Part shown: positions 1-9,267 of the stretch, in pieces
Numbering within the stretch: the first letter of the stretch is position 1
How the letters are laid out: the number at the start of each line of letters is the position of its first letter
Assembly (NCBI GenBank): GCA_900078775.1
Contig: LT549889.1
Coordinates: forward strand, 496,001-560,000
DNA length: 64,000 bases
Origin: Mycolicibacterium aurum
Lineage (GTDB): Bacteria; Actinomycetota; Actinomycetes; Mycobacteriales; Mycobacteriaceae
Reading direction: 5' to 3'
Made by a program: the position numbers and the translations under genes
The notes under the pieces: generated by a model
Databases searched by the model: none
Seen by the model: the letters and a program-made list of their open reading frames with translations, nothing else
What the model was told of the DNA's origin: nothing

Positions 1-53
1 ATACTCTTTCGGGCTCTGAGCGGCTCCGGCCGCGGCGTCGGGCTCTGAGCCGT

Positions 54-539
54 TCAGTCCGCGGCGGCGGCCAGTGCGGTGAGTTCCTCACCGGACACCC
101 GGTAGGTGGTCCATTCGGTCTGCGGCTTCCCGCCGACCGCGTCATACAGTGCGATGGCGTTGACGTTCCAGTTCAGCACCGCCCAACTCAGCCGGGTGTA
201 GCCGTTGGTCACACACTCGGCGGCCAACGCCGACAACAGCTTTCGGGCCAGGCCGCGGCGCCGGAAGGCGGGCCGCACGAACAGGTCCTCCAGGTAGATG
301 CCGGCCACCCCGTCCCAGGTGGAGAAGTTGCGGAACCACACCGCGGTTGCGGCCGGCTGACCGTCCACCTCCACCATGTGCGCGAAGGCGATCGGTTGCT
401 CGGCGAACAGCGCAGCGCGCATTTGGGTCTCGGTGACGGTGCACTCCGCGGAGGCCTTCTCGAAGGCGGCCAGCTCTTCGATCATCGCCACGATCTCGGC
501 CTCGTCGCCGGGTCGAGCCCGGCGGATCAATTCGGTCAT
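54..539 (-). CDS. GNAT-family N-acetyltransferase
   Basis: A single GNAT domain of 161 residues. An Arg-rich acetyl-CoA pyrophosphate-binding loop (RRRGLARKLL) lies mid-protein, followed by the usual beta-strand with a bulge (LSWAVLNWN) and the Asn-Ala-Ile-Ala-Leu-Tyr helix. GNAT enzymes move acetyl from acetyl-CoA to an amine; the substrate here is unknown. I chose the ATG at 539 because it overlaps the entC stop as ATGA and restores the family length; the open frame upstream is Arg-rich shadow sequence inside entC. It is the last gene of the minus-strand set gpm2-entC-GNAT and is probably translationally coupled to entC. It corresponds to the Rv3216 position of M. tuberculosis. Confidence 0.88.
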   Translation of the reverse strand: MTELIRRARPGDEAEIVAMIEELAAFEKASAECTVTETQMRAALFAEQPIAFAHMVEVDGQPAATAVWFRNFSTWDGVAGIYLEDLFVRPAFRRRGLARKLLSALAAECVTNGYTRLSWAVLNWNVNAIALYDAVGGKPQTEWTTYRVSGEELTALAAAAD

Positions 540-1639
540 GTGGCCCCCAGCCCGGTCAGGATCGTGCGGAATTTCGTGGTCGTCTCGTCGACCTCGTCGT
601 CGGGATCGGATTCGGCGACGATCCCGCCGCCGGCGTGGGCGAGCGCGCTGCGCCGGTCGGCCGACAGCGTCGCACACCGGATCGACACCACCCAGCGGCC
701 GTCCCCGCGGGCATCGCACCAGCCCACCGCACCGGCGTAGAAGCCGCGGTCACCCTCCAGTTCGGTGATCAACTCGGCGGCCAGGTCGGTGGGCACCCCG
801 CCGACCGCGGGGGTGGGGTGCAGGGCGAGTGCCAGGTCCAGGGCGGTGGTGTCCGGGGACCGCAGCCGGCCGCGGATCGGGGTGCTCAGATGCCAGAGTG
901 CGTCGGTGCCGTGCAGTTCGGGTTCGGTGGCGATGTCCAGGTCCATGCAGAGCGGTTCCAGCGCCGCCCGCATCACCTCGACCACGAGGGTGTGCTCGTG
1001 CCGGTTCTTCTGCGATGCGGCCAGGGCGGCCGCGCTGGCCGCATCGGCCGTCGGATCGGCCGAGCGCGGCGCCGAGCCGGCGAACGGCTGGCACACCACG
1101 ATGTCACCCTCCCGGGCAACCAGCAGTTCCGGGCTGGCCCCCACCAGCACCCGGTCGGTGTAGTCGGGGCCGGCCGGGGACAGGTCGGCCAGGTAGACGG
1201 TGGCCGCCGGGTCGGCCGCGGCCAGCCGGCGCAGCACCGACCGGGCGTCCCACCCGGTGTCGGCGGTCAGGCGCAGAGCGCGGGCCAGCACCACCTTGTC
1301 CAGCGCGGAGTCGGCGGCGCGCAGCCGGCGCACCGCCTCGGCCACCCGTTCCCGGTGCACGGCCCCGGTGGGCAGGGTCTCGCGGTGCCGGATGGTCGGC
1401 GGTGCGGTGTCTGGCCAGGCGGGCAGTCCGGCGGCGTGGCGCAGCGTGCGGGGTGAGTGCAGGGCGGCCGGGCGGTCGAGGTCAAAGGGCAACGCCCCCA
1501 ACACCACCGGCACAGCACCGGAACGCAGGGCGTGCTGTGCCGCGGCGATCTCGGCGAACCCGACGTCGACGCCGTCGGCCAGCAGGGTGCCGGTCGGGCC
1601 GGACAGCACGAAGGAGGGCATCACGCCGGCGGAAGACAT
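536..1639 (-). CDS. entC: Isochorismate synthase EntC/MenF
   Basis: A 367-residue chorismate-binding enzyme that converts chorismate to isochorismate, the first step to salicylate (mycobactin siderophore) or menaquinone. The C-terminal two thirds carry typical anthranilate/isochorismate synthase signatures: KVVLARAL, QPFAGSAPRS, SQKNRHEHTLVVEVM, HLSTPIRG, LHPTPAVGGVP and the closing AGGGIVAESDPDDEVDET. The start is taken as ATG 1639; a second in-frame ATG lies at 1621. The frame further upstream is shadow sequence of gpm2. The 5' end overlaps the gpm2 3' end by 19 nt, and the stop overlaps the acetyltransferase start by 4 nt. The length matches mycobacterial EntC (about 370 residues). Iron-dependent control is plausible, but I saw no clear IdeR box. 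Confidence 0.9.
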   Translation of the reverse strand: MSSAGVMPSFVLSGPTGTLLADGVDVGFAEIAAAQHALRSGAVPVVLGALPFDLDRPAALHSPRTLRHAAGLPAWPDTAPPTIRHRETLPTGAVHRERVAEAVRRLRAADSALDKVVLARALRLTADTGWDARSVLRRLAAADPAATVYLADLSPAGPDYTDRVLVGASPELLVAREGDIVVCQPFAGSAPRSADPTADAASAAALAASQKNRHEHTLVVEVMRAALEPLCMDLDIATEPELHGTDALWHLSTPIRGRLRSPDTTALDLALALHPTPAVGGVPTDLAAELITELEGDRGFYAGAVGWCDARGDGRWVVSIRCATLSADRRSALAHAGGGIVAESDPDDEVDETTTKFRTILTGLGAT

Positions 1640-2235
1640 GGATTGGTGTGCCCGGTCAGGCCGAGCGCGCTGATCTGGCGGATGCCCTTCTCGAAACCGC
1701 ATACCGCGATCGACGCGGCCGCCATCGAGAACCGGACACCCTCGGACACCGGCAGGTCCACCCACCGGCTCAGGACGGACCGGGAGAAGTGCCCGTGCCC
1801 GACGAACACCACGTCCCGGGACGCCATGTGCTCCAGGGCCAGGGCGAGGGCCGTGTCGGCGCGGTCGGACACCTGGGCGGCGGTCTCCCCGCCGGGGCAT
1901 TCGTGCGTCCACACCGTCCAGCCCGGCACCGTCGCGCGGATCTGCGGGGTGGTCAGGCCCTCGAAATCGCCGTAATCCCACTCGGCGAGCAGCGGGGACA
2001 CCTCGTCGACGGTGAGCCCGGCGAGTTCGGCGGTGAGCAGCGCGCGTTTGCGCGGGCTGCTGATCACCAGGGGAGTGCGCAACTGCAGATCGCCGATCGC
2101 TTCGGCGGCCAGGGTGGCCTGCTCCCGGCCGATGTCAAGCAGTTCGATGTCGGTGCGGCCGGTGTGCCTGCCGAGACGTGACCACTCCGTTTCACCATGC
2201 CGCAGCAGTAGCAGCCGATGCTGGTGGACGCTCAC
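1621..2235 (-). CDS. gpm2: Histidine phosphatase superfamily protein (Gpm2, acid phosphatase)
   Basis: A 204-residue histidine phosphatase. The catalytic RHGE motif (LLLLRHGETEW) sits near the N terminus, and the second catalytic His is in VGHGHFSR. The M. tuberculosis counterpart Rv3214 was annotated as a phosphoglycerate mutase but is known as a broad-specificity acid phosphatase, so mutase activity should not be assumed. I chose GTG 2235 because it gives the usual short N terminus before LLLLRHGE; an in-frame ATG at 2265 is possible. The gene is first in the gpm2-entC-GNAT set and overlaps entC by 19 nt. It is divergent from the ParA gene at 2295. Confidence 0.87.
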   Translation of the reverse strand: MSVHQHRLLLLRHGETEWSRLGRHTGRTDIELLDIGREQATLAAEAIGDLQLRTPLVISSPRKRALLTAELAGLTVDEVSPLLAEWDYGDFEGLTTPQIRATVPGWTVWTHECPGGETAAQVSDRADTALALALEHMASRDVVFVGHGHFSRSVLSRWVDLPVSEGVRFSMAAASIAVCGFEKGIRQISALGLTGHTNPCLPPA

Positions 2236-2294
2236 TAGGGCGATTCTGCCGCACAGGTCCGGCATCGGTTGCACAGGCGTGTCAGTATGGCGGT

Positions 2295-3119
2295 GTGACG
2301 CGAGTACTAGCGGTCGCCAATCAAAAGGGTGGGGTCGCCAAGACGACGACGGTGGCGTCGATCGGTGCGGCGATGGCGGAGAAGGGCAAGCGGGTACTGC
2401 TTGTCGACCTCGACCCACAGGGATGTCTGACGTTCTCCCTGGGCCAGGATCCCGACAAGTTGGCGGTATCGGTGCACGAGGTGCTGCTCGGCGAGGTGGA
2501 GCCGAGCGCCGCCCTGATCCAGACGGTGGAGGGGATGACCCTACTGCCGGCCAACATCGACCTGGCCGGTGCGGAGGCGATGCTGCTGATGCGGGCCGGG
2601 CGCGAGTATGCGCTGAAGCGGGCCCTGGCGAAGCTGACCGGAGCCGCCCCGGCGGCGACATCTGGCACTGCCGACTTCGACGTGGTCATCATCGACTGTC
2701 CGCCGTCGCTGGGCGTGCTGACGCTCAACGGACTGACCGCGGCGCAGGAGGTGGTCGTGCCGTTGCAGTGCGAGACGCTGGCGCACCGCGGTGTCGGGCA
2801 GTTCCTGCGGACCATCAACGACGTCCAGCAGATCACCAATCCCGACCTCAAGCTGCTCGGCGCGCTGCCCACCTTGTACGACGCGCGCACCACGCACAGC
2901 CGCGATGTGCTGTTCGACGTGGCCGATCGCTACGGCCTGCCGGTGCTGGCGCCACCGATCCCGCGCACGGTGCGGTTCGCCGAGGCCAGCGCGTCCGGAT
3001 CCTCGGTGCTGGCGGGGCGGAAGAACAAGGGCGCCAATGCGTATCGCGAGTTCGCCGACTCGCTGATCAAGCATTGGAAATCCGGTAAGGCGCTGGCCAC
3101 CTTCACCCCGGAGATCTGA
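2295..3119 (+). CDS. ParA/Soj-family ATPase
   Basis: A 274-residue deviant-Walker ATPase. The N terminus carries the ParA/MinD motif NQKGGVAKTTT. Walker A' VLLVDLDPQG and Walker B VVIIDCPPSLG follow, then the PLQCETLAHRGVGQ segment and a basic C-terminal part. Chromosomal ParA proteins pair with a ParB beside them; no parB is present here, so this is an orphan paralogue (Rv3213c position) and the positioned cargo is unknown. GTG 2295 is used because the motif then starts about eight residues in. A CAGTAT hexamer at 2283-2288 lies six bases upstream, so the message may be leaderless (weak). The gene converges on the beta-propeller gene across a large inverted repeat. Confidence 0.86.
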   Translation: MTRVLAVANQKGGVAKTTTVASIGAAMAEKGKRVLLVDLDPQGCLTFSLGQDPDKLAVSVHEVLLGEVEPSAALIQTVEGMTLLPANIDLAGAEAMLLMRAGREYALKRALAKLTGAAPAATSGTADFDVVIIDCPPSLGVLTLNGLTAAQEVVVPLQCETLAHRGVGQFLRTINDVQQITNPDLKLLGALPTLYDARTTHSRDVLFDVADRYGLPVLAPPIPRTVRFAEASASGSSVLAGRKNKGANAYREFADSLIKHWKSGKALATFTPEI

Positions 3120-3124
3120 GCCGA

Positions 3125-3213
3125 CGCGAGTTTTCGCGGCCATAACGGGTTGTCGAAGGTGGTACTACCGGCAGTACTGCGCGTCGGGTGGTACTGCCGG
3201 TAGTACCACCTTC
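3125..3213. terminator. Perfect 23-bp inverted repeat between convergent genes
   Basis: The arms at 3155-3177 and 3191-3213 are perfect reverse complements with a 13-nt loop. A smaller hairpin, CGCGA-GTTT-TCGCG, sits just before at 3125-3138. The ParA gene ends at 3119 and the opposing gene ends at 3242, so the repeat is well placed as a bidirectional terminator. There is no T-run, which is usual in mycobacteria. Each arm also holds the near-palindrome GGTACTACC, so a repeat-family origin is possible. Confidence 0.6.
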
Positions 3214-3241
3214 TCGACGGTGCTGTCGCTTCCGGCAGCGG

Positions 3242-4459
3242 CTAGGGCGCTCCCAGTGCGACGATGGTGTCCCCGCGCTGCTCGATCAGGGTGGAACCGG
3301 CGACGGTGGGCACCACGGCGGTGCTCTGAGCTGGCCGGTCCACAGCGATATGCCTGATGCCCCTGCCGGTTTGGACGTCGAAGACGTCGTAGCCGTCGGT
3401 CACCGGGACCAGCAGCTCACCGGCCATCACGGTGGCCGGTCCGACCGGGGCGCCGTTGGGTGCGGGGGCGACGGTGTACTTGTAGCGCAGGCCGTCGGAA
3501 TCGAAGACCAGCACCGAATCCCCGGTCCACCAGGTGATCACGTCACCGGTACGGGTCATCGCCGCGTGCTCGGCGGGTGCGGTGTCCAATCGGGTGCTGG
3601 CGGTGACGGTGCCGGTGTCGTCGACGATGTTGACCACCGGGTGCGGGGAGGGCAGGTACACCGCGGTGGTGGTGTCCGAGACCGCGATCACGCGGGCGTC
3701 GGCGTCGGATGAAACCCCGGGCTGCTGTTCGTATTTGACGTCCGGGACGTCTTCCTCGTCGGACACCCGCAGCAGGGTGAGGCGCATCTCGGTCTGCTGC
3801 GGACAGGACTCCATCACCGACACCGCGGCCGAACTAGCCGCCGCGGACACCAGCCGGCACAGCGGCGACTGCGGCACATCGGGTTTGACCCGGGCATCGA
3901 GCGCGCCCCAGCTGAGCATCCGGACCATGTCCGAACGCCACAGCTCCAGGCGGCTGTCGCCGGCCGAGAGCACCGTGCTGCCGTCGGTGGACAACCGCAC
4001 CTCCGGGTCGGCGTAGGCGGTGCGGGCCGGGCCACGCTTACCGGTGCCGGCGTCGATGGTGCTGACCTGCCCGCAACCGCGGGCATCGGGGTAGACCGCG
4101 ACGGCGTACTGGTACACCGAGGTCACCCCGCAGAGCCCGAGATCGCGGCGGTAGCTCCACAGTTCGGCGCCGGTGACCGGGTCGCGTCCGAGCACGGTGC
4201 CACCGTCACCGGTCACCACCACCCCGGACACCACCAGCGGTTCGGTGGTCTTGGGACTGGCCGCCGACCAGAGTTCCCTCAGGCCGGTCGGCACCGCGGT
4301 CGCCGGGGTCAGCGTCGGCGCCGGTTCGGCGGCCGGCTTGCTGATGGTCGCCCGGGCGTCACTGGTCCACCAGATCAGCGCCGCGGTCACCGCGACCACC
4401 AGGGCGATCACCGCGGCCGCAATCAGATCGCCGCGCGTGCGGCGTTCCGGTTGAACCAT
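3242..4459 (-). CDS. Membrane-anchored PQQ-like beta-propeller protein
   Basis: A 405-residue protein with a short cytoplasmic N terminus, one transmembrane helix (about residues 12-30) and a large extracytoplasmic domain. That domain has WD/PQQ-like blades such as VLGRDPVTGAELWSYRR and VFDVQTGRG. Several Cys residues (LGLCG, ARGCGQ, PLCRL, ESCPQ) could form disulfides outside the membrane. No enzyme motif is visible, so a scaffold or ligand-binding role is only a guess. It corresponds to Rv3212. The start at 4459 lies just behind rhlE; the open rhlE frame overlaps it by 37 nt, but the natural rhlE stop is probably at 4469 (see rhlE). The two are likely co-transcribed. Confidence 0.78.
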   Translation of the reverse strand: MVQPERRTRGDLIAAAVIALVVAVTAALIWWTSDARATISKPAAEPAPTLTPATAVPTGLRELWSAASPKTTEPLVVSGVVVTGDGGTVLGRDPVTGAELWSYRRDLGLCGVTSVYQYAVAVYPDARGCGQVSTIDAGTGKRGPARTAYADPEVRLSTDGSTVLSAGDSRLELWRSDMVRMLSWGALDARVKPDVPQSPLCRLVSAAASSAAVSVMESCPQQTEMRLTLLRVSDEEDVPDVKYEQQPGVSSDADARVIAVSDTTTAVYLPSPHPVVNIVDDTGTVTASTRLDTAPAEHAAMTRTGDVITWWTGDSVLVFDSDGLRYKYTVAPAPNGAPVGPATVMAGELLVPVTDGYDVFDVQTGRGIRHIAVDRPAQSTAVVPTVAGSTLIEQRGDTIVALGAP

Positions 4460-5979
4460 GCGGCAGGACTAGCCGGCGGCAGGGGTGCCGGTCTTGCGCG
4501 GACGACGGCGACGACGGCGCTTGGCCGGGGCATCGCCGCCCTCGGCCTCGGCGGCGGAGTCGGCGGGGGCGCTGCCGGCATCGGGGCCGTCGCGGTCTCG
4601 GTCTGCTCCGGATGGCCGCTGGCGGGCTGCCCGCCACGGGTGCGGGTCCGGGTCCGGGTGCGGGCCGGCCGCTCGGCGCGCTCGGTGCGCTCGACACGCT
4701 CACCCTCGGTGCGCGGCCGGCTGGTGCGCGGCTTGCTGATCGAGCCGGTCACCCCGGTCGGGATGTTCAGCTCGGTGTACAGATGCGGTGAGCTGGAATA
4801 GGTTTCGACGGGATCCGGGTTGTTCAGGCCCAGCGCCTTGTTGATCATCTCCCAGCGCGGCAGCTCGTCCCAGTCCACCAGCGTGACGGCGATACCGGTC
4901 TTTCCGGCGCGGCCGGTGCGGCCGATGCGGTGCACGTAGGACTGCTCGTCCTCGGGGATCTGGTAGTTGATGACGTGGGTGATGTCGTCGATGTCGATAC
5001 CGCGGGCGGCCACATCGGTGGCGACCAGCACGTCCACCTCGCCGGTACGGAAGGCCTTGAGCGCCTTCTCCCGGGCGATCTGGCCGAGGTCGCCGTGCAC
5101 GGCACCGACCTTGAAACCGCGTTCGGCGAGTTCGTCGGCGACCTTCTGCGCGGTGCGCTTGGTGCGGGTGAAGATCATGGTCGCGCCGCGGCCCTCGGCC
5201 TGCAGGATCCGGCCGACCATCTCGACCTTGTCCAGAGCGTGCGCCCGGTAGGCGAACTGCTCGGTGGTGTCGTGGGTCTGCGAGGACTGCGGGGCCTCGG
5301 CCCGGATGTGGGTCGGCTGGTTCATGAAGGTGCGGGCCAGGGTGATGATCGGGCCCGGCATGGTCGCCGAGAACAGCATCGACTGCCGGTCGTCGGGGGT
5401 CAGGCGCAGGATGCGCTCGATGTCCGGCAGGAAGCCCAGGTCGAGCATCTCATCGGCCTCGTCGAGCACCAGCACCGAGAGGCTGCCGAGCTGCAGGTGG
5501 CCCTGCTGAGCGAGGTCGAGCAGCCGGCCCGGGGTGCCGACGACGACGTCGACGCCCTTGCGTAGCGCTTCGATCTGCGGCTCGTAGGGGCGGCCACCGT
5601 AGATGGAGGTGACGACGAACTTGCGGTCACCGTCCTCGGACTGTGCGCGCAGGTACTTCGCGGCGAGTTCGAGGTCGTTGTAGACCTGCAGGCACAGCTC
5701 GCGGGTGGGCACCACGATCAGGGCGCGGGGGGTGCCGTTGAGCGGGCGGCCGCCGTCGCTGGTGATCCGGTGCAGCAGCGGCACGCCGAAGGCCAGCGTC
5801 TTGCCCATGCCGGTGCGGGCCTGGCCGATCAGATCGTCGCCGGCCAGCGCGAGCGGCAGGGTGAGTTCCTGGATGGCGAAGGCGTATTCCTTGCCGGTCT
5901 CGGCGAGTGCCCGGACGATCTCGTCTCGGACTCCGAGCTCGGCGAATGAAGTGGTCGGTTTGCTGTCGAGTTCAGTCAT
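4423..5979 (-). CDS. rhlE: DEAD-box RNA helicase RhlE (3' end probably frameshifted)
   Basis: An ATP-dependent RNA helicase that unwinds structured RNA. All core motifs are present in order: Q motif region (FAIQELTLP), ARTGMGKT, PTRELCLQ, TPGRLLDL, LDEADEML, FSATMPG, ARGIDIDD and HRIGRTGRAG. After the core comes an Arg/Thr-rich tail. In the open frame (518 residues) the last 40-50 codons turn into a Pro/Ala run rich in rare codons (AGG, AGA, CCA) and run into the next gene. In the neighbouring frame the same DNA reads an acidic stretch and then KRRRRRRPRK, ending at a TAG at 4469-4471, ten bases before the downstream ATG. A one-base indel near 4590-4615 is therefore likely. Start ATG 5979 is well supported by the MTELDSKPTTSF N terminus. 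Confidence 0.9.
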   Translation of the reverse strand: MTELDSKPTTSFAELGVRDEIVRALAETGKEYAFAIQELTLPLALAGDDLIGQARTGMGKTLAFGVPLLHRITSDGGRPLNGTPRALIVVPTRELCLQVYNDLELAAKYLRAQSEDGDRKFVVTSIYGGRPYEPQIEALRKGVDVVVGTPGRLLDLAQQGHLQLGSLSVLVLDEADEMLDLGFLPDIERILRLTPDDRQSMLFSATMPGPIITLARTFMNQPTHIRAEAPQSSQTHDTTEQFAYRAHALDKVEMVGRILQAEGRGATMIFTRTKRTAQKVADELAERGFKVGAVHGDLGQIAREKALKAFRTGEVDVLVATDVAARGIDIDDITHVINYQIPEDEQSYVHRIGRTGRAGKTGIAVTLVDWDELPRWEMINKALGLNNPDPVETYSSSPHLYTELNIPTGVTGSISKPRTSRPRTEGERVERTERAERPARTRTRTRTRGGQPASGHPEQTETATAPMPAAPPPTPPPRPRAAMPRPSAVVAVVRARPAPLPPASPAAWFNRNAARAAI

Positions 5980-6262
5980 AGTGTGGTCGGCGTCGCTTGC
6001 GATGCCGTCAGCCTTTCGGTGTCAATCCTCGTCGCGTCCACGCGCGCACGACGATGACGAGTAAAAGGCGGACATCCCCAGGTAAGAGGGCGACACCGCT
6101 ACGTCGGGCCCTGCCGATCGAGGGCGGGCCGAACCACGTGCACGCACATTTCTTCGGTAACGACAGGTCGAAAAAAGTCGTTTATTTTGCTCTTCAAAGT
6201 CGCTACCTGTCCTCCATGATAGCTGGTCATACCGGTTCTGGGTTGCCGGATGGGCCGGAGTC
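5980..6262. other. Divergent intergenic region between rhlE and ferritin-like gene
   Basis: About 295 bases without a supported gene. The part next to rhlE would be a long 5' leader and holds an imperfect GC-rich hairpin around 6029-6054. A distinctly AT-rich patch at about 6168-6200 is flanked by a 7-bp inverted repeat, GACAGGT at 6162-6168 and ACCTGTC at 6205-6211. Long leaders are common ahead of DEAD-box helicase genes, but I cannot assign a regulatory mechanism here. Confidence 0.4.
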
Positions 6263-6268
6263 TAGAGT
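6263..6268 (+). promoter_or_regulatory. -10 hexamer TAGAGT for a leaderless start
   Basis: TAGAGT fits the mycobacterial TANNNT -10 consensus. Six bases separate it from the ATG at 6275, so transcription would begin at or next to the start codon, giving a leaderless message. No convincing -35 element is needed or seen. Confidence 0.5.
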
Positions 6269-6274
6269 TGGGCC

Positions 6275-6988
6275 ATGATTTCACCGCCGCCTCGGACGTC
6301 GTCTGCGCAACCCGCCGGCCCCGCTGACGAAGCTGTGCGGCCGGGTGTGTCGGTCGATCATCCCGGTGTCACAGAGCTTTTCGCGGTGCTGGCCTACGGC
6401 GAGGTGGCCGCCTTCTACCGGCTGACCGAGGAAGCGCGGATGGCGCCGAATCTCGCGGGCCGGATCAACATGGCCAGCATGGCGGCCGCCGAGATGCGCC
6501 ACTACGAGGTGCTGCACGAGGCGCTGGCCGCCCGCGGGGTGGACACCGTGCCGGCGATGACGAAGTACGCGCCCGCGCTGGAGAACTATCACCGGCTGAC
6601 CACCCCCAGTACCTGGCTGGAAGCACTGGTCAAGACCTATGTGGGGGATGCGCTGGCGGCCGACTTCTACCTGCAGATCGCCGACGCGCTGCCGGCCGAG
6701 GTCGCCGATGTGGTGCGACTGGTGCTGGCCGAGACGGGCCATTCGCAGTTCGTGGTGGCCGAGGTCCGGGCCGCGGTCACCGCCAGCGACAGGCAGAGAC
6801 ACCGGCTGGCGCTGTGGTCCCGGCGGCTGCTCGGGGAGGCGATCACCCAGGCCCAGTACGTGCTCGCCGACCACGATGAGCTGGTCGACCTGGTGATGAG
6901 CAGCAAGGGGTTGGCGCAGCTGCCGGAGTTCTTCGACCGGTTGCAGCGCACCCACGCCAGCCGCATGCAGGAACTGGGCCTGGCCTGA
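6275..6988 (+). CDS. Ferritin-like fold protein
   Basis: A 237-residue helical protein. The segments EMRHYEVLHE and LAETGHSQF carry the E-x-x-H spacing of ferritin-like diiron proteins, with further Glu residues in YGEVAAFY. It corresponds to Rv3210c. A diiron centre is inferred from motif spacing only; substrate and role are unknown. The first 30 residues are Pro/Ala rich and probably disordered. There is no ribosome binding site before ATG 6275, which agrees with the predicted leaderless start. The gene is divergent from rhlE and convergent with the MmpS-like gene, which ends four bases away. Confidence 0.75.
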   Translation: MISPPPRTSSAQPAGPADEAVRPGVSVDHPGVTELFAVLAYGEVAAFYRLTEEARMAPNLAGRINMASMAAAEMRHYEVLHEALAARGVDTVPAMTKYAPALENYHRLTTPSTWLEALVKTYVGDALAADFYLQIADALPAEVADVVRLVLAETGHSQFVVAEVRAAVTASDRQRHRLALWSRRLLGEAITQAQYVLADHDELVDLVMSSKGLAQLPEFFDRLQRTHASRMQELGLA

Positions 6989-6992
6989 TCGC

Positions 6993-7889
6993 TTAGCGGG
7001 TGCAGGTGGCGATCATCGTGTCGTTGGCCTGCACCACGACCGCGGCGCCGCTGCCGTCGACGATCGAGCAGTTGAGCTGACCGCCCACGCTGGTGGCCGT
7101 GACCGAGGACAGCGTCACGCCCGGATCCAGTGTGACGGTTTTCACCCACGGCAGGGCGACGTTGACGTCGGTCTGCAAAGCGCCCTGCGCATCGGTGTAG
7201 ATGACGGTGACCAGATCGAGCAGCGACCGGTTGCCGGTCACGTGATAGGTGACGGTGCGGGCGGCCAGCGCCGGGTCGGCCACCGGGGCCTCCGGGACGA
7301 CGACCGGGGCCGGCGGCTCGGCGGGCGCGGGCGCCGGTGCGGGCACCGCCGCGCTCGGGGTGGGGGTGACGGTGGTGACGATCTCGGGCAGCGTGGCCGG
7401 GTCGGGCGCCGGCGGCAGGGGGGCGGGCGCATCAGCACCCGGGGCCGGGACCGCAGACGGGCTGGCCGTGGCGCTGGGCGCGGCCGGTTCGGTGGTCGCC
7501 GAGGAGGTGGCGGCCGAGACGGTGCCGCTGTCGCCGCCGCCCAGGATGATGCCGGTGCAGATGACCGCGATCATCAGGATGACACCGGCCACCCCGGCCA
7601 CCCAGATCCAGCGCCGGTCGAGCTGATCGTGGTAGTCCGGCGGGAACTCGTACTCGGTGTAGTCGGTGTCGGCATCGGCGACATAGCGCGGGATCTCGTG
7701 CGGGTCGTAATCGCGCGGCCGGTACCCGTCGTAGCCGTCGTGGTCGCGCGGGGTCCGGTACGCGTCGCCGGTGTCCAGGCCGGCGTCGGACCCGTCCGCA
7801 GTGTCCCAGTGGTCGGTGGTGTACTCCGATCGGTAGCTGGGCGCGTAGCTACTGCGGGTTGTCGAATATGGCGAATATTGCCTGCTCAT
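6993..7889 (-). CDS. MmpS-like (MmpS3-type) membrane protein
   Basis: A 298-residue protein in three parts. A 90-residue Tyr/Asp-rich cytoplasmic region comes first, then one transmembrane helix (about residues 95-117), then a long Pro/Ala/Thr linker to a C-terminal MmpS-type domain with two Cys (LNCSI and ATCTR). MmpS proteins are periplasmic partners of MmpL lipid transporters; no mmpL is adjacent, so the partner is unknown. It matches the Rv3209 position, although the length is closer to MmpS3. The Tyr-rich cytoplasmic tail may be a phosphorylation or interaction region (inference). Start ATG 7889 gives MSRQYSPYS; the frame upstream is non-coding. Confidence 0.75.
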   Translation of the reverse strand: MSRQYSPYSTTRSSYAPSYRSEYTTDHWDTADGSDAGLDTGDAYRTPRDHDGYDGYRPRDYDPHEIPRYVADADTDYTEYEFPPDYHDQLDRRWIWVAGVAGVILMIAVICTGIILGGGDSGTVSAATSSATTEPAAPSATASPSAVPAPGADAPAPLPPAPDPATLPEIVTTVTPTPSAAVPAPAPAPAEPPAPVVVPEAPVADPALAARTVTYHVTGNRSLLDLVTVIYTDAQGALQTDVNVALPWVKTVTLDPGVTLSSVTATSVGGQLNCSIVDGSGAAVVVQANDTMIATCTR

Positions 7890-8137
7890 AACGTAATTCC
7901 CAGATCGTTCCGGCACGTACCCGATCGATGCTAGTGGTGCAGAAGTGACAGTCGATGTTGACGCGGTCGCGGTCCGGTCACAGTCCGGACTCGGTCTGGT
8001 CAGCGGCTTCGCTGATGGCGCAAACCGCACGTCGGGGCACCCGGGAGCGGGCCGAACAGATCCCCCTTGTCGCTGTCCGCGTCCGCGCCGTACTAGCCTG
8101 ATTGCACGCATCGCCATCCAATCGAAAGGGCCACAGC

Positions 8138-8386
8138 GTGGACATCAAGATCGGGGTCACCGACAGCCCGCGAGAGCTGATCATCAGCGCCGCGCAGACA
8201 CCCGACGAGGTGGAACAGGCGATCGTCAAATCACTGTCCGACGCCTCCGGACTGCTTGCGCTCACCGACGAGAAGGGCCGCCGCTACCTGGTGCCGTCGG
8301 CGAAGATCGCCTACGTCGAGATCGGTGCCGCCGACAGCCGCAAGGTCGGTTTCGGGGTCGGCGCCGAGGCGATCAAGACCAACTAG
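8138..8386 (+). CDS. DUF3107 family protein (TB9.4-like)
   Basis: A small 82-residue soluble protein, VDIKIGVTDSPRELII to EAIKTN, matching the actinobacterial DUF3107 family (Rv3208A/TB9.4 position). Function is not known. The start is GTG 8138, seven bases after a good ribosome binding site (GAAAGGG, 8124-8130). A TAGCCT hexamer at 8094-8099 could be its -10 element. It is divergent from the MmpS-like gene and convergent with the TetR gene across a short hairpin. Confidence 0.85.
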   Translation: MDIKIGVTDSPRELIISAAQTPDEVEQAIVKSLSDASGLLALTDEKGRRYLVPSAKIAYVEIGAADSRKVGFGVGAEAIKTN

Positions 8387-8403
8387 AAGTCGTACGTGGC
8401 TGG

Positions 8404-9125
<722 letters not shown>

Positions 9126-9267
9126 TTATCGGCAGCTTCCACCTGCTGATCGCCACGACATTACTACCGCACCCAGGCGGCGGGTCATGTGTAGGCCGTT
9201 CGGTGTAGTCGACGTGTCGGTGGCGTGCCGGAATGGGAAGCGGCGAGCCTTGTGCCATTCTGGTTCG

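Noticed and set aside
9..50. 13-bp direct repeat TCGGGCTCTGAGC at 9-21 and 38-50
   Set aside because: Two short copies at the window edge with no context to give them meaning.
4590..4615. Programmed frameshifting in rhlE
   Set aside because: No slippery heptamer or stimulatory structure was seen; an indel explains the data more simply.
6162..6211. Possible riboswitch or thermosensor in the rhlE leader
   Set aside because: Only a 7-bp spaced inverted repeat around an AT-rich patch; no known riboswitch core is visible.
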